The position numbers were made by a program, and so were the translations under genes. A stretch of 64,000 bases of DNA from Sipunculus nudus (Eukaryota > Annelida > Sipuncula > Golfingiida > Sipunculidae): NCBI GenBank assembly GCA_026874595.1, contig CM049316.1, positions 64,091,176 through 64,155,175 of the forward strand. The letters are read 5' to 3'. The notes under the pieces are model-generated. The model had not been told where the DNA came from. It saw only the letters and a program-made list of their open reading frames with translations, and searched no databases. This document shows, piece by piece, positions 11,520 through 50,200 of this stretch; the stretch's first letter is position 1; every line of letters starts with the position of its first letter.

Positions 11520-12670
11520 TCCGCCAAAACAGAGTTTTGCAAATACTATGTTTTCAGCCGGCTGCCGCCCCTGCCGCCTAGGTGTCCGGGCTGGGCGGAA
11601 TTTTTTACGAAACCCGGGATTATGTTCGGGTCACATGTGAACTGCTGCGCCCCGAAATTTGTTTTGACCTCTGACCTTTCCTCTCCGCTCTGCGTCTATA
11701 CGTGCATCTGTTATGACACATTAACCACATATCTCGGGAACCGTTTGACCGATCCGGAAACAAATTTTGCACAAATGTAGCCCTTGGATAGCTTTATAAC
11801 ATACACTAAAAATGGTGGCACCACCTGCAACCATTTTTGCACAGTGTCCATCTGTTCATCTGCCTTGGGATAAAATCACTCATATCTCTGCATTGGTTGG
11901 ACTTATCCACCTAAAATTTGCATGTGTATACATCCTGAACAGCTTTCTTGATTTTATAACAGGTGGCGCCACCTACATTCACATTTATGCTGCAGACATC
12001 TAAGCTCATATCTCGGGAACTGTTAAGCCGATTGGGCCAAAATTTTGCATGTATATAGATCTCACATAGCACTTTATCATAAGCAAAACTGGTGGCGCCA
12101 CCTGCAACTATTTTTGCACAGTGACCATCTGTTTGTCTGCCGTGGGATAAAATCACTCATACCTCTGCACTGGTTTGACTTATCTGCCTAAAATTTTGCA
12201 GGTTTATACATCTTGGATATTAAGCTTTCTTGATTTTATGACAGGTGGCGCCACCTACATTCACATTTACGCTGCAGACATCCAAGCTCATATACTTGGA
12301 ACCGTTTGGCCGATTAGGCCAAAATTATGCATGTGTATAGATCTTACATAGCTCTTTATCATACACAAAACTTGTGGCGCCATATGCAACCATTTTTGCA
12401 CAGGGTCCGTCCGTTTGTCTGCCATGGGATAAAATCACTCGTATCTCGGCAGTGGTGCGACTTTTTTTTATTTGTATACAACTTTGATAGCCTTCTGGAT
12501 TTGGGGTAGGTGGAACAACCTACATACACATTTCGGCTGCAGACATCCATGCTAATATGCAACACACCTCACTCTATTTCCCCTTGTTACTCAATCCATG
12601 CCTCATTTCACCCGTCCCACTTTGATTTCGGCAGATACACATAGTCGCTTGTCGACTACCCATATTCTAG
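11520..12670 (+). mobile_element. Helitron-like element family B, copy 1
   Basis: It starts A|TCCGCCAAAAC and ends with hairpin TAGTCG-CTTGT-CGACTA (12642-12658), an 8-bp spacer, CTAG (12667-12670) and then T. The body is tandem units of about 180 bp holding CATATCTCGGGAACCGTTTG, AAATTTTGCA, GGTGGCGCCACCTGCAACCA and GGGATAAAATCACTCATA. A second copy is at 35694-37210. No ORF of note is present. Confidence 0.75.
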
Positions 12671-13765
12671 TTATCTTTGTATTTCCACAAATTAAACAAC
12701 ATCTGATTCTCTTATAAATATGATTCATGCATTCACATGGGAATGATGACTCATTCTAACAAATAACGTGATATCGTATGATCAAATTTGTCCTCATCTC
12801 TGTTCGTGCCTGTTTCAGTCATAAAGGGCACTAATATTGTGGGCACTAAATTGAATTCCTCATGGCAGCCAGTATTTGCCACAGTTACATGGTGGTTATA
12901 TCCATGCCCAAACAGGGTAACCTTCTGACAAAGGTTAGAGTAACAAGTTGTTCTGTCACAATAACTGTCCGGTACTAAGATAATATTAACTCAGAAAAAT
13001 TTATATTAAATGTAGGTCAAGTATAGCATATTGAAAAAGTTGAGTTTAATATTATAGGTATATACTGCAGTTACACAGTAGTTTTTGACAGATGTTTGAG
13101 CAGCAGTCTTATATATGTAATGGCAGGGAGTTTAAAGCAGGGCATTCTGTGGGATATTGGTTGTTTGAAAATGTATATGTGTGTGTCTCCTTGAATTCTT
13201 GAACAGGAATCAATCCAGGATGAATCCAGCTTGTAGATTTGGATCATGCAAATTATATAAAAAAAATAATAAAATAATATATTCCAAATGTTTTAATGTA
13301 AAAACCAGTAGCATTAACTGGGTTTAGCTTAATTGTCCCAATTTCTTTTTACATAGAACAGAAAGGCTTAGATAAAATGGCCTTTCATATATCTTGGTTC
13401 AGAATCTTTGAAGAATCATACTATGTGTTTGCTGATGAGGGCGTGGTCATCTGCAAAGTGTCCTTCAGACTTCTGCTAGAAAGATTTAAGTCTAATTGCC
13501 AACCAGATTCACCCCAATCCTAGACTTTTTTTTTTACATTTTCCTGACAAATATTTCTAATTAACATAAGATTGATCTTGAAAATCAGCTGGAACTTTAG
13601 GCCAGGTTTAGATAACAAAATATTGCAAGGTAAAGCATTAAAATGCTCCCAAAAAATTCTGGTTCACAGATAATGAAATATTTAACTATGATTATTCATT
13701 GATCATCAGTCAGTTTGCTCAAATGAATGATTGCATGAATATGAAATAAAAACCAGCTGACACCA
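12671..13765. other. Noncoding DNA, no gene seen
   Basis: No exon or repeat structure was recognised in this AT-rich stretch. Confidence 0.5.
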
Positions 13766-14394
13766 CTATAGTCCGTTCCAGCACCCCTGTCCACCTGTTT
13801 TTTCGTGATTATCTCTACATATGACAAACTTGCAAAATAATATTTGCACCAATGGCATAAAGAGGCAAAAGCGTAATTTTAGGTACCTTACCTAATCAAA
13901 ATATAAATATTATTCACTTTACGGCCTGGTTAACATATCTCATATATATCCGTGGTTCATGGCGTCCCTAATAAGTGGCCATTGTTTATCCTCCTTGGAT
14001 ATGGATATAAAGTAATGTGACGTAACAGTGAAGCGCGTGCACGCGGAGAATACAAGTCTCGCTGTAAACAGGGGTCGGCAGCTCTTGATTATTGGTCCCA
14101 TGAATATGGGTGCCTCTTTAGTACGTCACGTCTATTATGACGTCATCACTAATCCCTGATATGCCCATTTCACAGATTAGTGGCAAGATGTCGCTAAAGA
14201 ATAGACTAGTTACTCATAAAATGGTTTTAAATTGTTTACAGGAAAATTACACAAGGTAGGCTATTATTTCCATAACAGTTAATTACGCTTTTTCCTCTTT
14301 CTTCCCAAAGGTCAAAGAGTTTTGGCATTCTTTGATTCACAAATAAATAATCGCGAAAAAAACAGGTGGCCAGGGGTACTGAAAAGGACTATAG
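13766..14394. mobile_element. 629-bp MITE with about 45-bp inverted ends and internal CRE-like sites
   Basis: The left end is CTATAGTCC..., then CACCCCTGTCCACCTGTTTT and TTCGTGATTAT. The right end is the inverse, ATAATCGCGAAAAA...CAGGTGGCCAGGGGTACTG...GGACTATAG. A TA duplication is possible (TA|GTCC ... GGAC|TA). The interior is GC-richer than its flanks and carries TGACGTAA (14018), TACGTCAC (14122) and the full palindrome TGACGTCA (14138). No ORF is present. Confidence 0.8.
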
Positions 14395-15525
14395 TTATTG
14401 AAAATGTCCATGATACTAGGCCTGTGAACTGTGAGGGCATTTAGAATCCATTTAATAATTGATTTTTTACCTTTGAATCAATTCTTGATTAAATTTCTAC
14501 TTAAATAGTAAATCCCTGAAGTTTTTAAAACATAAACAGTTAAGATAAAATAGATGTAAGTAAATTTCAGCAAATAAAAAGAAAAAATGAAGCTGTCCCT
14601 CTGTTTGTTGCCACCATTTTATGTCTATATGGGGGTGGTCCACCAGAAGACATTTAAATTTAGATTTTAGGGCACATTCACGATGAAGAGATTCGACAAA
14701 ACAAACTGCTTTGTAACATTTGAGAGCTCACAGAGGACTTTGAGATGGTACAATGCAAAAAATAATAATAATTGAAATAAAAGAGTTCAAAGCTAAAAAT
14801 TGTTTACAATTTAATCAAGGGCTTGCATTTTAACCTCTTATGATCACAATGAATAAACTGACAAACCAGTTTAATTCCCAAGTTGTCCTAATTGAGGAAG
14901 TGTTGTACAGACAGAATTTAGTCTTGGTAAACTTGTATTATAATAAAACGTACTGTGACAACTGTTTAATACGCCAGGTGTTTTTTTCCAAATACTTTCA
15001 TCACCAGCCTGTTCAGTAAATACTTATCATGCATTTAACAAAAGAATGAGTCTAAACAGGTTGATCTCCAAGTGTTCTGTAGAAGTAAAGGTTGGAATGT
15101 GTCTTTTGTGTAAAATTTACGACAGGAATCATGAATTTATAATCAGACAGAACTCATTCTGTTGATATTTTTTCTTGAGTGGCCATATACTTAAAAGTTT
15201 TGACATGCTTGGAGTGCAATGGGGTACCCCACCAGAGTTACAGGGTTGAGCTGTTAAATGTTTTACAGGCAAACAAAGTTTAGTTGTCATATACTGAGAC
15301 AACAATTATATTGCCCGATAATAAAACAGAACTGCAGTGTAAATACTAGAGACACACTTGACAGCCTGTAATGTTCATCAATGCATGCTTAAAATGCATG
15401 CACATGGAAAAGAGGGGGGGGGGGTTGACTTGAATCCATCTATTCACTTACCATATCAGAAGAATTTCTGTGATATCTGGTTTATGCTGCATACATATTA
15501 ATGAACTTAGGTAATTCCTGTTTAA
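14395..15525. other. Noncoding DNA, no gene seen
   Basis: No exon was recognised. A short G run is present at 15413-15424. Confidence 0.5.
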
Positions 15526-15991
15526 GGTGCCCGTTCACCTACCTTTGGAAAACAAAGTTGTGCGATTTCTGGCTTTCTCCGTGTGTAAATTAATGATTTA
15601 AGGGTAATTCTTGTTATGAAAAGTTTTTATAAGGCCTCCTTGAAGGATGTATGAACTTGTTTATCAACAACATGTTTGTAAACACAGCAATGTTGACAAA
15701 TGGGAAATACAAGTAACCTTAGGTGCTGGGTTGCATATATGGGGAGGTAGAAAGGATACTTAATGAAAAACACCTTTGCAAAGCTCTGGTTTATCTGACT
15801 TACTGCCGGAGGCCCTTGTTGAATTTGTTTTTATTATTTTGTCGGGCCCCCACATATTACAAACACTTTGATATAAACAAAACAAGCAGCCTGTGTGTGG
15901 TGATATCCACGTTTTCTTGCCTATTTTTATAAAAGCTCCAAGGGATTACCATTAGTTTATAAAGGTCAGATAAGTGATTGGGCCCCTTTAA
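15526..15991. mobile_element. About 465-bp MITE with AGGTGCCC-type ends
   Basis: The left end is AAGGTGCCCGTTCACCTACC and the right end is the inverse of AAAGGGGCCCAATCACTTA. TTAA occurs at or next to both ends. Internal text ACTTGTTTATCAACAACATG and TTTGTAAACACAGCAATGTT is echoed at 16025-16070. An inverted partial copy lies at about 44810-44945 (CTATTTGTCAACATTGCTG, then AAAGGTAGATGATTGGGCAC). No coding capacity is present. Confidence 0.65.
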
Positions 15992-16925
15992 GAAAAGTTC
16001 TTGTTACAGATCTGTTACAGATACATGAGCTTGTTTATTTACAACCTGTTTGTAAACACAGTAAATGCCAGGGTGTAAACTAAGGTTGTTTGCTACTCGT
16101 GTGTGGAATCTGAGCTGTCTCTAGTCTAGTGTGCCAAATGCCCTTAACAAACCTCTGCTTTGTCTTGCTTGCCACCTTAAGTCATGTCAAATGTATCTTT
16201 GATTGTATTGTTGCCCTCCCCCCCCCCCCCTCCATATGTTAAAAATGTTGAGATATATACATATATATACCAGTAAACAACCTTTTGAAGGACTACATAT
16301 TTTTTCCTGAAATATAAAATTCTTTTTACCAAAATCTCAGATGACTTTTAAAACTGCTGACTTGGATTCAGTGAAATATAACATATTTTATGTTCAAGGT
16401 CAAATCTGCAAATTCCTGTTTTTGAAATATTGTATCTTTTGAGATAGTGCATATTAAGTACCCTCAGATTGTGAATTGCCCATTGGGTTGGATGACATAG
16501 CCAAAAAAAAAACAAAAAAAAAAACAAAGCCATCCCAGTTAATTCCTTGGATTACCACATACATATATGTTGTTGATAGTTTATGAAAGTCTGTCTAATA
16601 TTATGTATAAACTTTTATGTATTGCAGTTTTGATTCAGGCAAAATCCCTAAGCAGATATATGGATTAGTCATTGCAAGAAATATTTCAGTGTAACCGATA
16701 CAGTCATCCGTGGTGCCTGTAACCACAGGTCTATTTAGAGACAGGGGATTAGGATTAGGTCAACTTTCACAGAACCAAATACATGCACTTTTGTAACCAA
16801 CTGCAGTAATGGAATTTCCCAGTGGCCTGTCTGGGCTTGATCCACAGAGACTGCATGGACTCATGTTATGTTTGTAATGAGAATACTGTCCACCAAATGA
16901 AGTCAGTTTGGAATTAATAGAAATA

Positions 16926-18566
16926 CAGTAGAACCTGTTAGAATGACCACCTCTCTTGTAAGACCACATGGCTATTTAGACAACTGTTGATTGAACTAAA
17001 AGCATATTCATTGGTTGTAAGTAATAGATCTCTTTCAAAACATGACAATTCTAAGAAACACACCAAAGCCTTAACACCTGTTAATCATTTTGGCATCTTT
17101 CACTACATCCAAGCATGACCAATGATCATTTATGTACATTAGTGTAAACAAGAAAACATTGTCACAACCTAAATTTTTAACATTTTAATCTAAAAAAGAT
17201 TTTAACTTGAAATTTGAAATGACCTTGACCCATTGTATGACTGCTGAAAGACTCTACAGTTGAACCTTGTGATCCTTGACACTTTGTGTGTACTTGAAAT
17301 GAGTAATTTTGTGACACATGGTAACATATTTGTTTAATTTTCTTGCCCTTGGTTTTAGCTTGTAACAGAGGTGTCCATTTAAATGATGTTAGTAACATCC
17401 AAATCTACTTCTGTTGGGAGTACTTTAAAGGAGAGGTCCATTATTATACACCTGTCATATGATGGGAGTATTATATGGTATACCCCCCCCCCATCGATTA
17501 TTCTGTCCGTAACTTTAATGTTGACACGATTACTTTCACCGTAACTTCCTACCAACAGATTAGCTAGCCTGAGTTCGATTATGGGTAACATCCATGCATA
17601 TTTAATAAGGTCACAGGTAGTGGTGGGCCGATCATCGAGTTTTATCGAAAGTCAGTCGGTTTGCTGCCACTTTCAAGCGCTCGATTACCAAAGGCAACTA
17701 TCGATTACATCATTATCATGATAATGAGTCTTTTTTCCCAAATAACTTCCGTATGTAACTGAATATAACACAGAAGATACGAGAACCGAGGACGTAATAA
17801 ACCTCTGTGAACTGGCAGGGAGCCGCAGAATTAGCGGGGAGTTTTGTAACGAGATGTACATTGCATAATGTGGGTGGTATGGCGTTAAAATGCTCCATAA
17901 ATTCTCTGGGTCTATGCAGCAAGTAGATGTCCTAGATTTTGGTTTAATTCTTGATTATTATAAAAAATTAAAATGAAACTTTTAAAAGTATATTTTACTA
18001 ATGATAGGAAAATATGAAAAAGGCAAAAACTTCTTTTCTTAAGGTAGAATAACTAAGACATGCGGGCTTGGTTATGAAATTACAGTTTCACAGAAAACTG
18101 CATTTGCCCGAACCGATTATTAATCGATCATTGATCGGTTTGCTCAAACCGATGATCGATTATGAAAAAGGAACCCACTCCCACCACTAGTCACAGATCC
18201 CTAGGCTACTTTGTAGTGTCACTGCAATAACTTTCGAAGAATATTTTTTTGAAGGATTTTTATAAAACTCATCAGAAATGTAGATAAATAAAATATCTCA
18301 CCTAAGTTTGATTACAAGCAAAATCCAGTCATTTTAAATGAGGACAGAGGTCACCACACTATAGAGGCATAGTGGTGACTTCACAAAAATCCTATGGATT
18401 TTCGTGAAACTCATTATACAAATTTACTAATACAGTTTCTTACCACAATGTAATTCCTCAGTAGATTTCACACATATTTAATTAAATCAGAGGTCACAAG
18501 ACATGATGTATAATGCACGTTTGCGGTGCTCTTGTTAGAAACTGTCTGTAAATTGAGGTTTTACTG
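16926..18566. mobile_element. Possible pogo/mariner-type element with a nested MITE
   Basis: CAGTAGAACCT at 16926 and the inverted AGGTTTTACTG ending at 18566 are each flanked by TA. Inside are fragments of the dispersed repeat seen at 4490-4740 and a 572-bp hAT-like insertion. The inverted match is only about 11 bp with one mismatch, so the call is tentative. Confidence 0.35.
17618..18189. mobile_element. hAT-like MITE, 572 bp, with 8-bp target duplication
   Basis: The ends are TAGTGGTGGGCCGATCATCG and the inverted ...CCCACTCCCACCACTA. The flanks are GTCACAGG (17610-17617) and GTCACAGA (18190-18197), an 8-bp duplication with one difference. TAGTGGTGGG ends plus 8-bp duplication are characteristic of hAT elements. 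The interior carries repeated GATCGAT/ATCGATT motifs able to fold back (18110-18165). No transposase is encoded. Confidence 0.8.
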
Positions 18567-18949
18567 TACTTGCTAATAAGATTTTAAATGAATTTTTAAC
18601 CATCATTTTCATTACATAACCAGTTGAGTTTGTGTTGTACTTGAAATGAGTAATATTGTGACACATGGTAACACATTTGTTGAATTTTCTTGCCAGGATT
18701 CCTTATTAAATCAATACTTATTTTTTTTCATCGATATTATACAAATTTATGAATTCCATCACTTTTAAAGGTTTGTGGTTTGCATGCACATCTACAGAGC
18801 GAGAATCTAAAGCCAAAGGCTGTTGTTCCAGGAATTTCAAAATGTTTTATCATTAATATTTTTTATTACCTTTCAGGAAAATTGGTTTTGTCATGTTTTT
18901 GCTCTTATAAAACAGCAGTGTTTTTATTGATATTTTTTTTTTATTTCAG

Positions 18950-46103
<27,154 letters not shown>

Positions 46104-47907
46104 TCTATTTTGTTTTTTAATTTCCTTGCTGCAAATGTGGAGCGTTTCCTTCACAAACTTGTACATGCAGTCTCGGCACCCTACGTGCTTCATCATCGGA
46201 ATTGGGCTGGGGTGCACAGGGGTTGTATATTGACTTCAGTACATGTATTTAAGTTGAAACCTAGTGTTACATGCAAAGAGATGCTCGGTCGGTATATGAT
46301 GACAACACAAACACACACACCTAAATGCAGCAAACTGTCTCGCAAAGCTGCTTCGCTGCAGAAACCTAGTTTGTATTTTATTATTATTTACACATATGAA
46401 GAGTAAAGAGCAACAGACTGTTTAATCCACAATTTGGATGTCATCAGCAAACTTGCTTTGTATGCAAACGTACAGAAAACAACTCAACATATTATTCTGA
46501 CCGGATCAGAGGGGGCCAGTGGAATGTGCATTGGAATTGCCAATTATTGGCTAACAGAGGCGGATTCTGTATTCTCATTGGCTGGGGTGGATCCTTGTTC
46601 TCATTGGCTAACAGAGGTGGATCCTGTATTCTGATTGGCTTGCAAGTATATAGGGAAACCAAGTTTACCATGACTGTTTTTCAGTGATTACTAAGCTATA
46701 TATTGACAATATTATAGTATTATTTTGTTGAATACAATTGTAGGCCATATTGGTTTTTCTGAAAATGATGTGTGCTTCAGATCTAGGAGTCGACAGGTGC
46801 CATATAGACACAGGAATAAGTACAAGCAGCAGAGACACCGGTTTTGTTTATTTCCTGTTGTCATAGTGATGGGCATGCTCATTAAATATTCTCTTTTAAG
46901 TTTGGTACGTTTCAACTTAAAAATTTATTTTTGCTCAGGTGTGGCAAAGATGTGCGTGACACAGTTTTGTTAAAGCCAGTTTTAGCAAACAAAGCATAGG
47001 CGTTGTAGGAATAAGGCATTTGGCTGTAGAACAGAAAATTTGAACTCTGCTGAGTGTTGTATATGATTTACGACATGCAGTATCTTATCATTTACGATGC
47101 CAGGGAAGTCGTAGTGGCAAACGTGTACGTATACATCATCTCCACACTATGTCACTTTCACATTGTGAATGCGTATTCATGACTTTGATATCGGCTATGG
47201 AGGGACGACACAAGAGGGGTAGCGTATTTATACAAGTAATCGTGTCATTATTTTCTTAAGAGAGCCTTTATAAAAGTAAAGGTGAATGAGCTGTAACCAG
47301 TCTGAAAGTTTTGCTTGTTATTCACAGCCTGGGCTTAGCTCATGTTTTTAACACTCGCAGAAATAGTGGATAAGTAGCCCTCGATCGGTGTCACCAGGGG
47401 GCGCACTATGATGCTTGTGATATCTAAGCACACGCATTGCACCCAAACCAATTTGCATATTGCTTGTCATGAATTTGATGGTCCTCTTTTTTCAAGTCAA
47501 CATATATAAATTTATATTATAACCTGTATTTTATGATTTATTCATTCTCGGACACATAAACAGCATTGGTTAACATGCCGTAGTCATTTACATATGATGA
47601 ATATGTATGAACCACACAACTGGTACCTCCAGCTTAATATGATAATGTCTAGCTATTACATGCTGGGAGAGTCCATTTTAAATGAGGGCGGACAGGTCAA
47701 CGGCTACTGGCACCAGATGAGTTTGCACGAGATGAGCAATAAGAGATAAGACAGGCGTATCGGTTGTCAGAACTCACCAGAAACAGCCAGATTTCTATAG
47801 AGTCACCTAAGCTACTTCCCTCATGTGTCGGTGTCTGTATTGTAAAAAGATTAAATGATTTCTTACTATAAACCTCTCTCTCTCTTCATTTCAATACAGT
47901 GCATGAG
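46104..47907. other. G-alpha-s 3' UTR and intergenic DNA
   Basis: The transcript end cannot be placed. The stretch includes a small repeat at 46540-46650 and is otherwise without recognisable genes. Reading frames of 97-99 codons overlapping 45918-46406 are shadows of the terminal exon or chance. Confidence 0.5.
46540..46650. repeat. ATTGGCT-containing short tandem repeat
   Basis: Units with ATTGGCTAACAGAGGYGGAT and CTGTATTCTSATTGGCT are repeated, giving several ATTGG (inverted CCAAT) pentamers within about 110 bp. Confidence 0.7.
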
Positions 47908-48364
47908 TACTGTGCATGTCTTTCTGTTCGCGAAGGTTTCAAATTTGTGATATTCAAGAAAGGGGAATCATAGGCAAAATAAAAACTTTCACTAATAAGA
48001 GGTCCCATCATGGAAGGCAAGTCGAGATAGATGTTAAATTTGATAAGTTACCTGTAAATAAAAGATTACTATTATAAAAGACATCCTATCTTTCAATTTA
48101 TCTGCCAGTAATCGCATCAATTTCTACTAGTTTGACGTTCCATTTGGCCCTGGTCAGTATAAGTTTTCGCACATATATTATTTAATATAATTTATGTAAT
48201 ATTTCAAAAATGATTTAATATTCATATAATAATGGATTAATCTGTGAAGGATATTTTAGGTAATGTAATAAGATTTAGATTGTGGATAACGAAAACTTGC
48301 AAAAACAAAGAAAAAGTGAAAATCACAAAATTTTTACCTCGCAAATATGAAGCAAACCACTGTA
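47908..48364 (+). mobile_element. TACTGTGG-ended MITE, copy 2
   Basis: TACTGTGCATGTCTTTCTGT, then TCGCGAAGGTTTCAAATT, at the left and TTTTTACCTCGCAAATATGA AGCAAACCACTGTA at the right. Its length of 457 bp equals the copy at 19783-20236. Middle text ATAAGAGGTCCCATCATGGA and AGGCAAGTCGAG is shared with 49590-49640. Confidence 0.75.
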
Positions 48365-48414
48365 TCCAGTGTTATTCACAATTTATGCAATGCCTCCCCT
48401 ACCACCACCCATAC

Positions 48415-48945
48415 ATGTCCAGCTCCATTCAGGGCAGTTATGGTCTTAATTCAGTCACATCAAATAAAATATAAAGTGAAACATCAAGGTGTTAAAATTG
48501 ACATTCCCCCCTCCCCCCACAAACAGAGTATACAACCCTATTCATGGCAGTCAATATCTTTGGTCACATCCAAGAAGTAAAACTGTTTTGTATTCACCTC
48601 TCACCCCCCCCCCCCCCCCCCCCCCCAGGATTTGCAAGCTTGTATCCATGGCGCAGTCAAAATCTTAAGTCAAATCAAATAAAAATTAATTAAAAAGTAA
48701 ACTTCAATGTGTAAAAATTACGGCCCCACACACACACACACACACAGGCATATTCATGGCAGTCAAGACCTTCAGTCACATCTATGAGAAATAAAAAGTA
48801 AAACTTGTGTTATGTAAAAATTGAAATCCTCCCCTCCCCCAACACACACATGCAACCCTAATCATGGCAGTGATGGTCGTAAGTTACATCAATGAAGAAA
48901 ATAAAAAGTACAACTGTGTTGTGTTAAAATTTTAAGGACTGACGG
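48415..48945. repeat. C-rich minisatellite, about 120-bp units
   Basis: Four or five degenerate units each contain TTCATGGCAGTCA, TCACATC, a run of AATAAAAAGTAAAAC, GTGTTAAAATT and then a C-rich or CA-rich tract. The C tracts have expanded in unit 2 (48604-48626) and CA in unit 3 (48727-48747). Confidence 0.7.
48604..48626. repeat. Poly(C) tract
   Basis: A run of 23 C bases within the C-rich minisatellite. Confidence 0.9.
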
Positions 48946-49525
48946 GGACTAAATCTGTCACAGGTTAGACATTGGTATGTTTTATCTAATGATAAATAAA
49001 TCTTTTGTGAGAATCTGTATAATTACTGCCTAATAATTTATGCCTAATAATTATATAATGGACAAAAGTGGATAGTTTGCTTTTAAGTTTGCCACAAAAG
49101 GTTTTACTGCCCAACCAGCTGCTGATTGGACTATGACTGTAAACAATCTAAACAGCATCCTGATAAAGATGGCTGTAAACACTCTAAAAAAAGCTTCCTC
49201 GTAAAGATGGCTGTTCATGATGGGAGACTTCTGATCTCCTCAGAAAAAGTCAAATTAACCTGGGTTTTAATGATCCATTCTCTAATTTCATTTCTCCTTT
49301 ATTTTCTAATAATAGGAATATAAAATTTTCAGAAAATTAAGGACAAAGGTTGGTTTGAGGAGTATCTTCAGTCCTATAATAACAGACCTGCAGCATTATA
49401 ATGCATTGTCGGACACACACAAATCTTATCATTGTAATGACATGATCTACTGGCTGTGTAAAACAGTATTTGTTGTCGACACAGCATTAAATTCCCTAAA
49501 GCAGGCTGCATCCCACTATATTGTG

Positions 49526-49665
49526 GATTACCGTTTTTTCAGGAGAGTTTCAAAATATTTTTTGCGAAAGTGAAATTATCGCAAAAATAAAACCCTCATT
49601 AATAAGAGGTCCAATCATCAAAGGCAAAGCGAAAAGCAAAATATTAATATTATTAACAATAATTG
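49526..49665 (+). mobile_element. TACTGTGG-family MITE, left half cut by a Helitron-like insertion
   Basis: TATTGTGGATTACC, GAGAGTTTCAAAATATTTTT, GAAATTATCGCAAAAATAAA and AAGAGGTCCAATCATC match the left half of the family. The Helitron-like copy starts immediately after the A/T at 49668. Confidence 0.6.
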
Positions 49666-49668
49666 TAT

Positions 49669-50200
49669 CCCCAGACCAAGTTGAGATACTATAGTTACAT
49701 GACGGTCCCGCTGCCGCAGAAAAATCTTGTGAGCGGGATAACTAAAAAATATTTCACTGATCTTTATCAAACTTTACATATGTATCGACATAGGTAAGAG
49801 GACAAAGCCTATTTAATATGGGGTCATGACCTTTGCTAGGAGTGACCTTGACCTTGAATAGGTCCATTTTTGCTGAAAATAGCACAAATTCTTAAATATT
49901 TCAAGAAAGCTTGCATAGATTGGTCCAAAAATCAAGGTGACCGAAGATCTAGGATAGCCTTGTGATATGCCAAAACTTTGGTGGCACCACCTATTATCCT
50001 TTTCCTTGTTTCACGCCTTTGAATACCCTGTAATTGTAAAAAAATTAGTTTCCACATGATAATTCCAGCTTTTATTGATGTATGGATTTCAAACTAGACT
50101 TATATATGTCCCACTGAAAAAGCAATACCCCTTTTGATTTTGGGGTCATAAGGTCAAAGGTCAAGGTCACAGGACATCTTTAAAAAGGTTGTTGATACAT
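49669..50200 (+). mobile_element. Helitron-like element family A, copy 4, 3'-truncated
   Basis: Starts A|TCCCCAGACCAAGTTGAG and matches copy 2 through TGGTCCAAAAATCAAGGTGA. It then jumps to the AGGTCAAAGGTCA unit (50151-50163) and stops near 50200 with no hairpin or CTAG end. Confidence 0.7.

Noticed and set aside
13966-14145. CpG-type promoter of G-alpha-s
   Set aside because: The GC-richer patch with CRE-like sites lies wholly between long inverted repeats, so a MITE explains it. No first exon follows.
1-18949. Upstream exons of G-alpha-s (P-loop, helical domain)
   Set aside because: I looked for GAGESGKST, the YERSNEYQL/CAQY end and a donor splitting a Tyr codon and found no convincing candidate by eye. 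They may lie upstream of the window or have been missed. A spliced protein-to-genome alignment would decide.
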